A DNA stretch of 5,327 nucleotides from JADLDV01 sp964546355 (GTDB taxonomy: Bacteria; Patescibacteriota; Minisyncoccia; Phycocordibacterales; UBA9973), in NCBI GenBank assembly GCA_964546355.1, contig CAZJJM010000037.1, positions 1-5,327 of the forward strand, given 5' to 3'. Of the stretch, positions 1-5,327 are shown piece by piece; positions within the stretch are counted from its first letter, which is position 1; every line of letters begins with the position of its first letter. A model generated the notes under the pieces. The model was not told where the DNA came from and did no database searches. It saw only the letters and a list, made by a program, of their open reading frames with translations. The position numbers were made by a program, and so were the translations under genes.

Positions 1-2673
1 CCACCATTTGGAAATTTTACCTCAAAAGCAAAAGATGCTATTCGCCGAGCTCACGAGCTTGCTATTGAACGTGGACAAAATCATGTACATCCGATGCACA
101 TGCTTGCCGCATTGCTTTTGCAAGATGAAAGTATAGTTATTTCAATGCTTGATAAACAAGAAGTAGATACTGCATTTCTTACTGAAACAGTACTTGAAAC
201 AATTGAATCTCCTGAGTCTCGGACTACTATGTCTGCGTCATATCAAATGTATCTGACACCAGATCTTGCACAAGCTTTTGAACATGCACCAAAAATCGCT
301 GAGTATTTGAAAGATGATTTTATTTCTACTGAACACCTTTTTATTTCATTGATTGATTCATGTCCTGAAGTGCGTGAGCTACTTTCTCGCTTCCGTATTT
401 TCAAAGATCAGACACTTCGTACGCTTGAAGAAATGCGCACTGATACCAATCTCGATATGACCTCTTCAAAAAAGTTTCGATTACTTACAAAGTTTACACG
501 AAGCTTGACCGCACTTGCTCGAGAAGACAAACTTGATCCAGTAATTGGTCGTGATGCAGAGATTATGCGTTTAATGCAAATCCTCTCTCGTCGTACTAAG
601 AATAATCCGATACTTATTGGCGAAGCAGGTACAGGAAAGACCGCTGTTGTTGAAGGGCTTGCAAATCGTATTGCAAAAGGTGATATACCAGAATCTTTGA
701 AAGACAAAGAGCTTGTGTCACTTGATCTCGGTTCACTTCTTGCTGGTACAAAATATCGGGGAGAATTCGAAGAACGCCTAAGAGGTATTATGAAAGAGAT
801 TGAGCGTGCAGACGGGAAGATTATTCTGTTTATTGATGAAATACATACGATCGTTGGTGCAGGTGCGTCAGAAGGTGCAATGGATGCATCAAACATGCTC
901 AAGCCTGCGCTTGCGCGTGGAGAGATGCATGCTATTGGTGCAACAACACTCAAAGAATATCAAAAACATATAGAAAAAGATCCTGCACTTGCTCGTCGTT
1001 TTCAACCTGTATACATCGAAGAACCATCTCCAGAAGATGCGATATCTATTTTGCGTGGACTGAAAGAAAAGTACGAATTATTTCACGGTGTACGTATTAC
1101 TGACGATGCAATCGTCTCCGCAGTGACACTCAGTTCACGATATATTTCAAATCGATTTCTTCCTGATAAGGCAGTAGATTTGATCGATGAAGCATCATCT
1201 GCACTTCGGATTGCGCTTGAAAACAAGCCTCCGTTGCTTGAAGAAGCACATCGCAAAATTATGCGTTTTGAAATAGAAAAAGAAGCTCTCAAAAAAGAAC
1301 TTGAAAGTGATGATTCTGACCATAAACATATCAAGGCTCGTATCAAAGATATTGATGCAGAGATTGGTAACTTGCGTGAAAAGACTCGAGAAATCGAACT
1401 TAAGTGGACGAATGAAAAAGAAACAGTTCTTGGTATTCGTGAAATAAAAAAAGAACTCGAAACACTTCGTATTGAAGCAGAAAATGCTGAACTCAAATCT
1501 GATCTTACTCGTGCAGCAGAAATTCGTTATGGACAAATTCCAGATTTGAAAAAAGATCTTGAAACAAAAATTACCCGGTTGAAGAAATTACAAAAATCTC
1601 GACGTATTCTCAAGGAAGAAATTACCGAAGAAGATATTGCCTCAGTGGTTTCTCGTTGGACAGGTATTCCTCTTGTTCGCATGCTCGAAGAGGAGCGCAC
1701 GAAGCTTGCTCGTATGGAAGATGAGCTCAAGAAGCGTGTTGTGGGACAAGATGATGCTATCAAGAAGATCGCTGATGTGGTCCGTCGATCTCGTGCCGGT
1801 ATCTCTGACCCTAATAAGCCGATCGGGTCGTTTATCTTTCTTGGGCCAACAGGTGTTGGTAAGACGGAACTTACCAAAGCACTCGCTGAATTCATGTTTA
1901 ACGATGACAAAGCACTCCTCCGTATTGACATGAGTGAATACATGGAGCGTCACAGTGTGTCGAAGCTTCTTGGTTCACCACCAGGATATGTCGGACATGA
2001 TGAATCTGGACAATTAACTGAAATGGTGCGACATCGTCCGTATTCAGTAATTCTCTTTGATGAAGTTGAAAAAGCACATCCTGAAGTATTCAATACACTC
2101 CTCTCTGTGCTTGATGAGGGTCGTCTGACAGACAGTAAGGGACGAGTGGTCAATTTCAAAAATACGGTCATTATCATGACATCAAATCTTGGTTCTGAAC
2201 ATATTCAAAAGATGGAATCGATTGGTTTTTCTACACATACCTCAGAGCGTGAATATGCGATTACTAAAGATAAGGTAATGAAGAGTTTACAATCATTTTT
2301 CCGTCTAGAATTTCTTAATCGTGTGGATGAAGTCGTGATTTTCGACATCCTTTCACCAGAAGTTATTCGAGATATTGTGAAGATTCGTGTAATGCAGGTA
2401 TCGAAGCGTATTTTTGATCAAGGTATTACTCTTGAGTTGTCTGATGAAGCGCTCGCATATCTCGGTAAGGAAGGGTATAACCCGCAAATGGGTGCTCGTC
2501 CACTTCATCGATTAATTCAGATAAAGATCCTCAACCCACTTGCCATGCTCATGATTTCAAACAAGGCTGTATCAGGAGATATGATTATGGTTACAGTCAA
2601 AAATGGTGATATTCTTGTTGAGCTAGGGAAGAAGAGTTCATTAAAGATGAAACCTAAAAGTACAGTTAAATAA
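1..2673 (+). CDS. clpB: ClpB-type AAA+ protein disaggregase with a ClpC-like IGF loop (5' end cut by window)
   Basis: This is a hexameric cytoplasmic ATPase of the Hsp100 family, which threads aggregated proteins through a central pore, normally with DnaK. The frame is open from base 1, so the start lies upstream. Homology begins at once (FTSKAKDAIRRAHELA), so probably only a few residues are missing; the ATG at 94 is internal. Counting from base 1, 890 residues are visible. They comprise the two-repeat Clp N domain (about 1-120); AAA-1 with Walker A GEAGTGKT (207-214), pore loop KYRGE (251-255), Walker B LFIDE (276-280) and ALARRF (329-334); a coiled-coil middle domain (about 414-535); and AAA-2 with Walker A GPTGVGKT (615-622), pore GYVG (662-665), Walker B ILFDE (684-688), sensor TSN (727-729) and GARPLHR (831-837). 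The middle domain length, IELKW (465-469) and AAEIRYGQIP (505-514) mark ClpB rather than ClpC. Two oddities are IGF at 741-743, where ClpC docks ClpP, and FRLEF replacing the usual FRPEF (767-771). All ATPase motifs are intact, so it should be active. The promoter is outside the window. Confidence 0.93.
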   Translation, partial: PPFGNFTSKAKDAIRRAHELAIERGQNHVHPMHMLAALLLQDESIVISMLDKQEVDTAFLTETVLETIESPESRTTMSASYQMYLTPDLAQAFEHAPKIAEYLKDDFISTEHLFISLIDSCPEVRELLSRFRIFKDQTLRTLEEMRTDTNLDMTSSKKFRLLTKFTRSLTALAREDKLDPVIGRDAEIMRLMQILSRRTKNNPILIGEAGTGKTAVVEGLANRIAKGDIPESLKDKELVSLDLGSLLAGTKYRGEFEERLRGIMKEIERADGKIILFIDEIHTIVGAGASEGAMDASNMLKPALARGEMHAIGATTLKEYQKHIEKDPALARRFQPVYIEEPSPEDAISILRGLKEKYELFHGVRITDDAIVSAVTLSSRYISNRFLPDKAVDLIDEASSALRIALENKPPLLEEAHRKIMRFEIEKEALKKELESDDSDHKHIKARIKDIDAEIGNLREKTREIELKWTNEKETVLGIREIKKELETLRIEAENAELKSDLTRAAEIRYGQIPDLKKDLETKITRLKKLQKSRRILKEEITEEDIASVVSRWTGIPLVRMLEEERTKLARMEDELKKRVVGQDDAIKKIADVVRRSRAGISDPNKPIGSFIFLGPTGVGKTELTKALAEFMFNDDKALLRIDMSEYMERHSVSKLLGSPPGYVGHDESGQLTEMVRHRPYSVILFDEVEKAHPEVFNTLLSVLDEGRLTDSKGRVVNFKNTVIIMTSNLGSEHIQKMESIGFSTHTSEREYAITKDKVMKSLQSFFRLEFLNRVDEVVIFDILSPEVIRDIVKIRVMQVSKRIFDQGITLELSDEALAYLGKEGYNPQMGARPLHRLIQIKILNPLAMLMISNKAVSGDMIMVTVKNGDILVELGKKSSLKMKPKSTVK

Positions 2674-2714
2674 ATAATAAAAAACTCACTTACAATAAGT
2701 GAGTTTTTTATTAT
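2674..2714 (+). terminator. Rho-independent terminator after clpB
   Basis: A perfect inverted repeat starts one base after the stop codon. The left arm is 2674-2692, the loop CAA is 2693-2695 and the right arm is 2696-2714. The GC-containing core is ACTCACTTA/TAAGTGAGT, followed by six T (2704-2709). The six A on the left arm make it symmetrical, so it could also work on the minus strand, but both flanking genes read rightward. It separates clpB from the methyltransferase gene. Confidence 0.9.
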
Positions 2715-2738
2715 GCACTAGAGAATTTAATTACAAAA

Positions 2739-2747
2739 TGATACTAT
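2739..2747 (+). promoter_or_regulatory. Extended -10 promoter of the methyltransferase gene (predicted leaderless start)
   Basis: TG at 2739-2740, one base, then TACTAT (2742-2747) forms an extended -10 box. No good -35 hexamer lies 16-18 bases upstream, which is acceptable for extended -10 promoters. Six bases (2748-2753) separate the box from the ATG, so the expected transcription start falls on or beside the A of the start codon. The promoter of the 3921-5132 gene has exactly the same spacing. Confidence 0.5.
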
Positions 2748-2753
2748 CGCTGT

Positions 2754-3767
2754 ATGGTTCCAATCCAATTCAAAATCACTTTCATTCCAGGTCTTCAAGA
2801 AATCGTATCACAAGAAGTCTCACAACAGAGTGATATACAGGTTATCAAAACTGGAAAAAATGCATTCTATGTAGACATGCAAAGTAACCTAGAAACAATC
2901 ATTTTACTCAAGAGTATTTTGAATGTGTATATTGTAAAAAGAGGTTCTAACCTCAATCCTTCGTATATTTCAAACCACAAATCAATACTCGGAGAACTTA
3001 TAGAAAAAAGTTTAAATGGCGGAGATGTATTCAAGACATATAGCCTTAGTTGTGCAGGCGCGCATTCAAAAGAAGTTCAAGAAATAGAAGATTTTATAAC
3101 CAATACATATCGACTAGAAAAAACCGATGAAGCTGATTTGGAAATATACATTGGAAAGAATGATGATCTTTGGGAAGTAGGTGTCCGTCTGACAAAAAGA
3201 CCACTTTCTTTACGGTCATACAAGGTATCACATATCAAAGGTGGAATTAATCCTACAATTGCGTATGCGATGAATATGTTTTGCAATCTATCAGAAACAC
3301 ACTCTTACCTCAATGTTTTTTCTGGAAGCGGAACACTGCTTATTGAAGCAGGATTACTCAACACCAATGCTAGATTGGTGGGTTTCGATAACAACAAAGA
3401 GCATGTTACTTCTGCTATTAGAAATACAACATCTGCAGGTTTAATAAAGCACATTCAGTACACATACGCAGATATAGGAAATAACCCAGAACTCGGAGCC
3501 TTTGACGTTATTACATCAGATCTTCCTTTTGGTATGCAAATTTCTAAAGGTGAAAATTTGGAGATATTGTATCATTGTTTTATTGAGTATACTGAAAATC
3601 ATTTGAATCCAGCTGGGGTATTGGTTGTATATACCGCCGAACATGAACTATTGAAAAAAATGTTATTGAAATCAAAGTTCAGAATATCAAAAGAAGTACA
3701 ACTAGAAATTCCGACTTCAGTGAACGCTTATTTACATCCGAAGATATTCGTGTGTGTTTTCAAATAA
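2754..3767 (+). CDS. THUMP-domain class I SAM-dependent RNA (probably tRNA guanine-N2) methyltransferase
   Basis: The protein has 337 residues, normal for a stand-alone THUMP methyltransferase. Residues about 1-155 form the RNA-binding part (a ferredoxin-like start with FIPGLQEIV at 10-18, then THUMP). The linker LSLRSYKVSHIKGGINPTIA (151-170) matches the family's conserved lead-in. The Rossmann fold follows, with SAM-binding motif I NVFSGSGTLLIEA (187-199), acidic motif II FDNNKEHV (211-218) and catalytic motif IV SDLPFG (255-260). By family knowledge, motif IV of the [ND]-[LP]-P-[FY] type marks amino-group methylation, and the DLPFG form resembles THUMPD3/Trm14-type tRNA m2G enzymes more than RlmK/RlmL, which have NPPYG. 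The exact target base is not decidable here. Motif I departs from the usual DPFCGSGT (N187, V188, S190). The start is secure: an in-frame TGA lies at 2739, 2754 is the first ATG, and the next Met is residue 42, inside the domain. There is no Shine-Dalgarno sequence. It is a single-gene unit between two terminators. Confidence 0.87.
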   Translation: MVPIQFKITFIPGLQEIVSQEVSQQSDIQVIKTGKNAFYVDMQSNLETIILLKSILNVYIVKRGSNLNPSYISNHKSILGELIEKSLNGGDVFKTYSLSCAGAHSKEVQEIEDFITNTYRLEKTDEADLEIYIGKNDDLWEVGVRLTKRPLSLRSYKVSHIKGGINPTIAYAMNMFCNLSETHSYLNVFSGSGTLLIEAGLLNTNARLVGFDNNKEHVTSAIRNTTSAGLIKHIQYTYADIGNNPELGAFDVITSDLPFGMQISKGENLEILYHCFIEYTENHLNPAGVLVVYTAEHELLKKMLLKSKFRISKEVQLEIPTSVNAYLHPKIFVCVFK

Positions 3768-3794
3768 AAATATCCCATTTTCATGGGATATTTT
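3767..3794. terminator. Bidirectional hairpin terminator between convergent transcripts
   Basis: A 12-bp perfect stem has left arm 3767-3778 (AAAATATCCCAT), loop TTTC and right arm 3783-3794. It overlaps the last base of the methyltransferase TAA. On the plus strand it ends in TTTTCT. On the minus strand the U tract is better (TTTTTATTT), so it probably also ends leftward RNA coming from the orphan gene at 3921-5132 or from the tRNA-like island at 3796-3883. Confidence 0.83.
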
Positions 3795-3795
3795 C

Positions 3796-3883
3796 TGGTG
3801 CGCCGTACTGGAGAACGTTAGAACAGAATTGATGAGATCTCCGGTTATGCCGTATGTGCCGAACTTGTCGATGTGGGGGAGAA
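3796..3883 (-). pseudogene. tRNA-like remnant or unidentified small RNA
   Basis: This non-coding island is clearly GC-richer (45 of 86 bases counted from 3796) than the genes beside it. On the minus strand it ends GTACGGCGC-A-CCA at 3796, directly before a terminator, as a tRNA with encoded CCA would. Further upstream, CGG-CATAA-CCGGAGATC resembles the anticodon arm of tRNA-Met with two loop bases lost, and TTCTG-TTCTAAC resembles a T-arm start. It is not a working tRNA: no 5' strand pairs with the acceptor end, the T stem does not close, and the anticodon loop is too short. The junction copies the one beside tRNA-Tyr, TTTTCTGGTGCGCC here against TTTTTCTAGTGCGCC there. It could instead be the 3' untranslated tail of the orphan gene, or a different structured RNA. 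Identification is tentative. Confidence 0.3.
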
Positions 3884-3889
3884 AGTGTG

Positions 3890-3898
3890 ATTTTACCA
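3890..3898 (-). promoter_or_regulatory. Possible extended -10 promoter for the tRNA-like island
   Basis: On the minus strand TGG-TAAAAT forms an extended -10 box of the same TGn-TAnnnT type seen before the two genes here. A start near 3883-3886 would give an RNA of about 115-120 bases ending at the 3767-3794 hairpin. No convincing -35 was found, and such short AT-rich boxes arise by chance. Confidence 0.25.
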
Positions 3899-3920
3899 TA
3901 CACCATCTTGCACTATAATA

Positions 3921-5132
3921 TTATTCTTGAACTTTTTTCGGTAAATGTTCCGCGTGTTTGAATTTGAAGAAATTGAAGCCGTTTTCATTGAAATAGTGAG
4001 CGTATTTTGCATGCCCCCAAGACAGTTGTGGAATTTCTTTGTCCCCAATAAAAATCGGAAGGTAAGATTCGAATTCTAGTCCGTACTCGCGGTTTTTGGT
4101 TTCGGTAAATCTTAAGTAATGTTCAACTGTAGAGTACATCTCTTCTAATTCAGTTTCCAAAAATCTTGCTTCAATATTGGCTTTCTCTAATATAAAATTT
4201 AAATCTGTTTTGAAATTAGGATCCTCATTAGACGATGAATCTTCTATATTTAGAAGATTGTCTAACAGAAGAGCTGTGCCTACTTCTCGTATAGCGCTTT
4301 GATTATTAAGTTTATAATCACTAACCTGCATTAACTCGCATAAACTTTTTTCATAGTATTCTCTCATAAATCTGTCCAATTTAAACGAATATCCAAAACA
4401 AATTTCTTTCTCATTGAGAGATTGAAAAAAATCACTGGGAACAAAGTTTAATCCTCCAAATGCAGTGACCGCGTAGTTGGTGCCATTTTCAATACTATCC
4501 TTATACTGCAAAACATCGCCCAAAGGAATTTGTTCCGGGGAAATTCTCTTGTGAGATTGCGCATCATATACAGTGATATTTGCATGCTTCTCTGAATTTT
4601 CACCAGATAAAGTGCTTGCATTCGAAAATGGATATAATTTTTTCTCCTTTTCTTTTTTTATAAGTGATAAATCATATATCTTATTTTTAAAGAAACTTTC
4701 TTTAAAATACTCTTTGTATCTGTCGGCAGTTTCCTGATCAGCAGCCCAATAGTTTAATTTATGGTTATGACAACGACTGGGGTATTCATTATTTGATAAT
4801 GAATCTAGTAGTGCATAGAGTGACTTAGTTATAGCAAATGATTTTTCTTGGTCATTATGCATCATCTCTATTTGCTCTTTTATAGCTTCTATGTTTTCTT
4901 TATTGATTTTTGTCCGTTCATATCCCACAATACCTGTTTCTTCCTGAATATTTTTAGGGTACTCAAAATCATATGATTCTGTTTCAATCGAATATGTACT
5001 TTCTCCAATCTTTACTTCAAGAGTCTTTTTTCTGTTTTCTTTTGATTCTTGATTTGTAGGAATATTGTTCTCAGTATTATTTGTTGAATTCGGCTCAGCA
5101 GGATCTATTCTCCTTTCCATTTGGAATTTCAT
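3921..5132 (-). CDS. Hypothetical protein, unrecognised, 403 residues
   Basis: No family is recognised. Residues 1-37 are polar and probably disordered (many N, E, T, S, K). Folded-looking sequence follows, with predicted-helix-like, Lys/Glu-rich stretches at about 76-113 and 134-165, a hydrophobic patch AVTAFGGLNFVPSDFF (221-236), another alternating segment at 246-270, a helical stretch at 311-342, and an aromatic C-terminus (SWGHAKYAHYF at 371-381, GFNFFKF at 385-391). No signal peptide, membrane segment, nucleotide-binding motif or metal-site pattern was found, so it is probably cytoplasmic. The frame extends upstream to a TTG at 5183, but the ATG at 5132 is chosen because an extended -10 box ends six bases before it and the longer version has no ribosome site. 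The gene is markedly poorer in GC than clpB (12-17 per 60 bases in sampled blocks, against 29 in a clpB block), which suggests a fast-evolving or acquired lineage gene. It converges on the methyltransferase and lies downstream of tRNA-Tyr, separated by a terminator. Length and unbroken frame support a real gene; function is unknown. Confidence 0.8.
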   Translation of the reverse strand: MKFQMERRIDPAEPNSTNNTENNIPTNQESKENRKKTLEVKIGESTYSIETESYDFEYPKNIQEETGIVGYERTKINKENIEAIKEQIEMMHNDQEKSFAITKSLYALLDSLSNNEYPSRCHNHKLNYWAADQETADRYKEYFKESFFKNKIYDLSLIKKEKEKKLYPFSNASTLSGENSEKHANITVYDAQSHKRISPEQIPLGDVLQYKDSIENGTNYAVTAFGGLNFVPSDFFQSLNEKEICFGYSFKLDRFMREYYEKSLCELMQVSDYKLNNQSAIREVGTALLLDNLLNIEDSSSNEDPNFKTDLNFILEKANIEARFLETELEEMYSTVEHYLRFTETKNREYGLEFESYLPIFIGDKEIPQLSWGHAKYAHYFNENGFNFFKFKHAEHLPKKVQE

Positions 5133-5138
5133 ATCAAA

Positions 5139-5147
5139 AATATACCA
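5139..5147 (-). promoter_or_regulatory. Extended -10 promoter of the orphan gene (predicted leaderless start)
   Basis: On the minus strand TGG (5147-5145) is followed by TATATT (5144-5139), one mismatch from TATAAT, in extended -10 form. Six bases (TTTGAT) lead to the ATG at 5132, placing the expected transcription start on the A of the start codon. No purine-rich ribosome site precedes the ATG. A TTGTCA hexamer (minus, 5159-5154) lies only ten bases upstream of the -10 box, so it is not a -35 for this promoter. Confidence 0.55.
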
Positions 5148-5206
5148 TTTACTATGACAAAATAGAAGAAAGAGATAATTCAAGTTCTAACCCTCAAACA
5201 GGGTAC

Positions 5207-5238
5207 AAAAATACCCCTTACAATGTAGGGATATTTTT
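5207..5238 (-). terminator. Terminator of tRNA-Tyr
   Basis: Minus-strand arm AAAAATATCCCT (5238-5227) pairs with AGGGGTATTTTT (5218-5207) as 12 bp with one G-U pair and an eight-base loop. The U-rich end follows directly. It begins four bases after the tRNA 3' end, so it should end the tRNA precursor and insulate the downstream orphan gene. Confidence 0.8.
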
Positions 5239-5242
5239 CTAG

Positions 5243-5325
5243 TGCGCCGGGAAGGATTTGAACCTTCGTAGGCCGAAGCCGACAGATTTACAGTCTGTTG
5301 TAATTGACCACTCTACCACCGACGC
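5243..5325 (-). tRNA. tRNA-Tyr (anticodon GUA)
   Basis: The gene is a complete class II tRNA of 83 bases. The acceptor stem GCGTCGG/CCGGCGC has 7 bp with one G-U. The D stem is GTAG/TTAC with the GG-containing loop AGTGGTCAA. The anticodon stem ACAGA/TCTGT holds loop CTGTAAA, giving anticodon GTA (plus-strand TAC at 5289-5291). The long variable arm contains GGC-TTCG-GCC, a UUCG tetraloop hairpin typical of bacterial tRNA-Tyr. The T arm is GAAGG-TTCAAAT-CCTTC. The discriminator is A (5243). The following bases are CTA, so CCA is not encoded and must be added by CCA-adding enzyme. Only two bases upstream are in the window, so its promoter is not seen. GUA reads both Tyr codons by wobble. Confidence 0.96.
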
Positions 5326-5327
5326 AT

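Noticed and set aside
94..96. ATG at 94 as the start of clpB
   Set aside because: The frame upstream to base 1 encodes the first helix of the Clp N domain, so the true start is before the window.
408..953. Long open frame on the minus strand opposite clpB (and several smaller ones between 1083 and 2177)
   Set aside because: They lie wholly inside the well-conserved clpB frame, and their serine/arginine-rich translations are typical of antisense shadows.
3796..3883. SRP RNA, tmRNA or 6S RNA as identity of the island
   Set aside because: The conserved SRP tetraloop domain, the tmRNA tag frame with a tRNA-like acceptor, and the 6S open bubble were not found.
3796..3915. Short plus-strand open frame beginning WCAVLENVRTE and ending at TAA 3913-3915
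   Set aside because: It follows the methyltransferase terminator and has no good start site. It resembles spurious translations of antisense tRNA sequence, where TGG-TGC-GCC is the reverse of a tRNA GGCGCACCA end.
3892..3919. Plus-strand promoter-like pair TTTACC and perfect TATAAT with 16-base spacing
   Set aside because: It would drive only antisense RNA into the end of the convergent gene. Such AT-rich matches are expected by chance, and no gene follows on that strand.
5154..5159. Minus-strand TTGTCA as a -35 box of the orphan gene
   Set aside because: It is only ten bases from the TATATT box; at the usual 16-18 base spacing there is no matching -10 hexamer.

Overview
The window is AT-rich DNA with short intergenic gaps. 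It carries three protein genes and one tRNA gene, and it looks chromosomal. No insertion sequence, integrase, CRISPR array or phage gene was seen. The lineage is inferred, not shown. A stand-alone THUMP RNA methyltransferase, start codons with no Shine-Dalgarno sequence, a tRNA-Tyr without an encoded CCA end and an orphan lysine/glutamate/asparagine-rich protein would together fit a Patescibacteria (CPR) type bacterium. There is no rRNA or ribosomal protein here to confirm that.

Layout. Bases 1-2673 (+) hold almost all of a ClpB-family AAA+ disaggregase, cut at its 5' end by the window edge. It ends in a perfect 19-bp hairpin terminator (2674-2714). Bases 2754-3767 (+) encode a THUMP-domain SAM-dependent RNA methyltransferase, followed by a second hairpin (3767-3794). 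A GC-richer non-coding island at about 3796-3883 looks like a decayed tRNA on the minus strand. Bases 3921-5132 (-) encode an unrecognised 403-residue protein convergent with the methyltransferase. Bases 5243-5325 (-) are a complete tRNA-Tyr(GUA), with its terminator at 5207-5238.

How the parts relate. Each gene appears to be its own transcription unit, because terminators separate all of them. Two themes are chaperone activity (ClpB) and tRNA/translation (THUMP methyltransferase, tRNA-Tyr), but nothing shows functional coupling.

The most interesting observations are three. First, the ClpB-type protein has the long ClpB middle domain and also an IGF tripeptide where ClpC/ClpA carry their ClpP-docking loop. 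Second, the methyltransferase and the orphan gene share one start architecture: an extended -10 box (TGn-TAnnnT) exactly six bases before the ATG, which predicts leaderless mRNAs. Third, the tRNA-like remnant ends in CCA beside a terminator and may have its own promoter.
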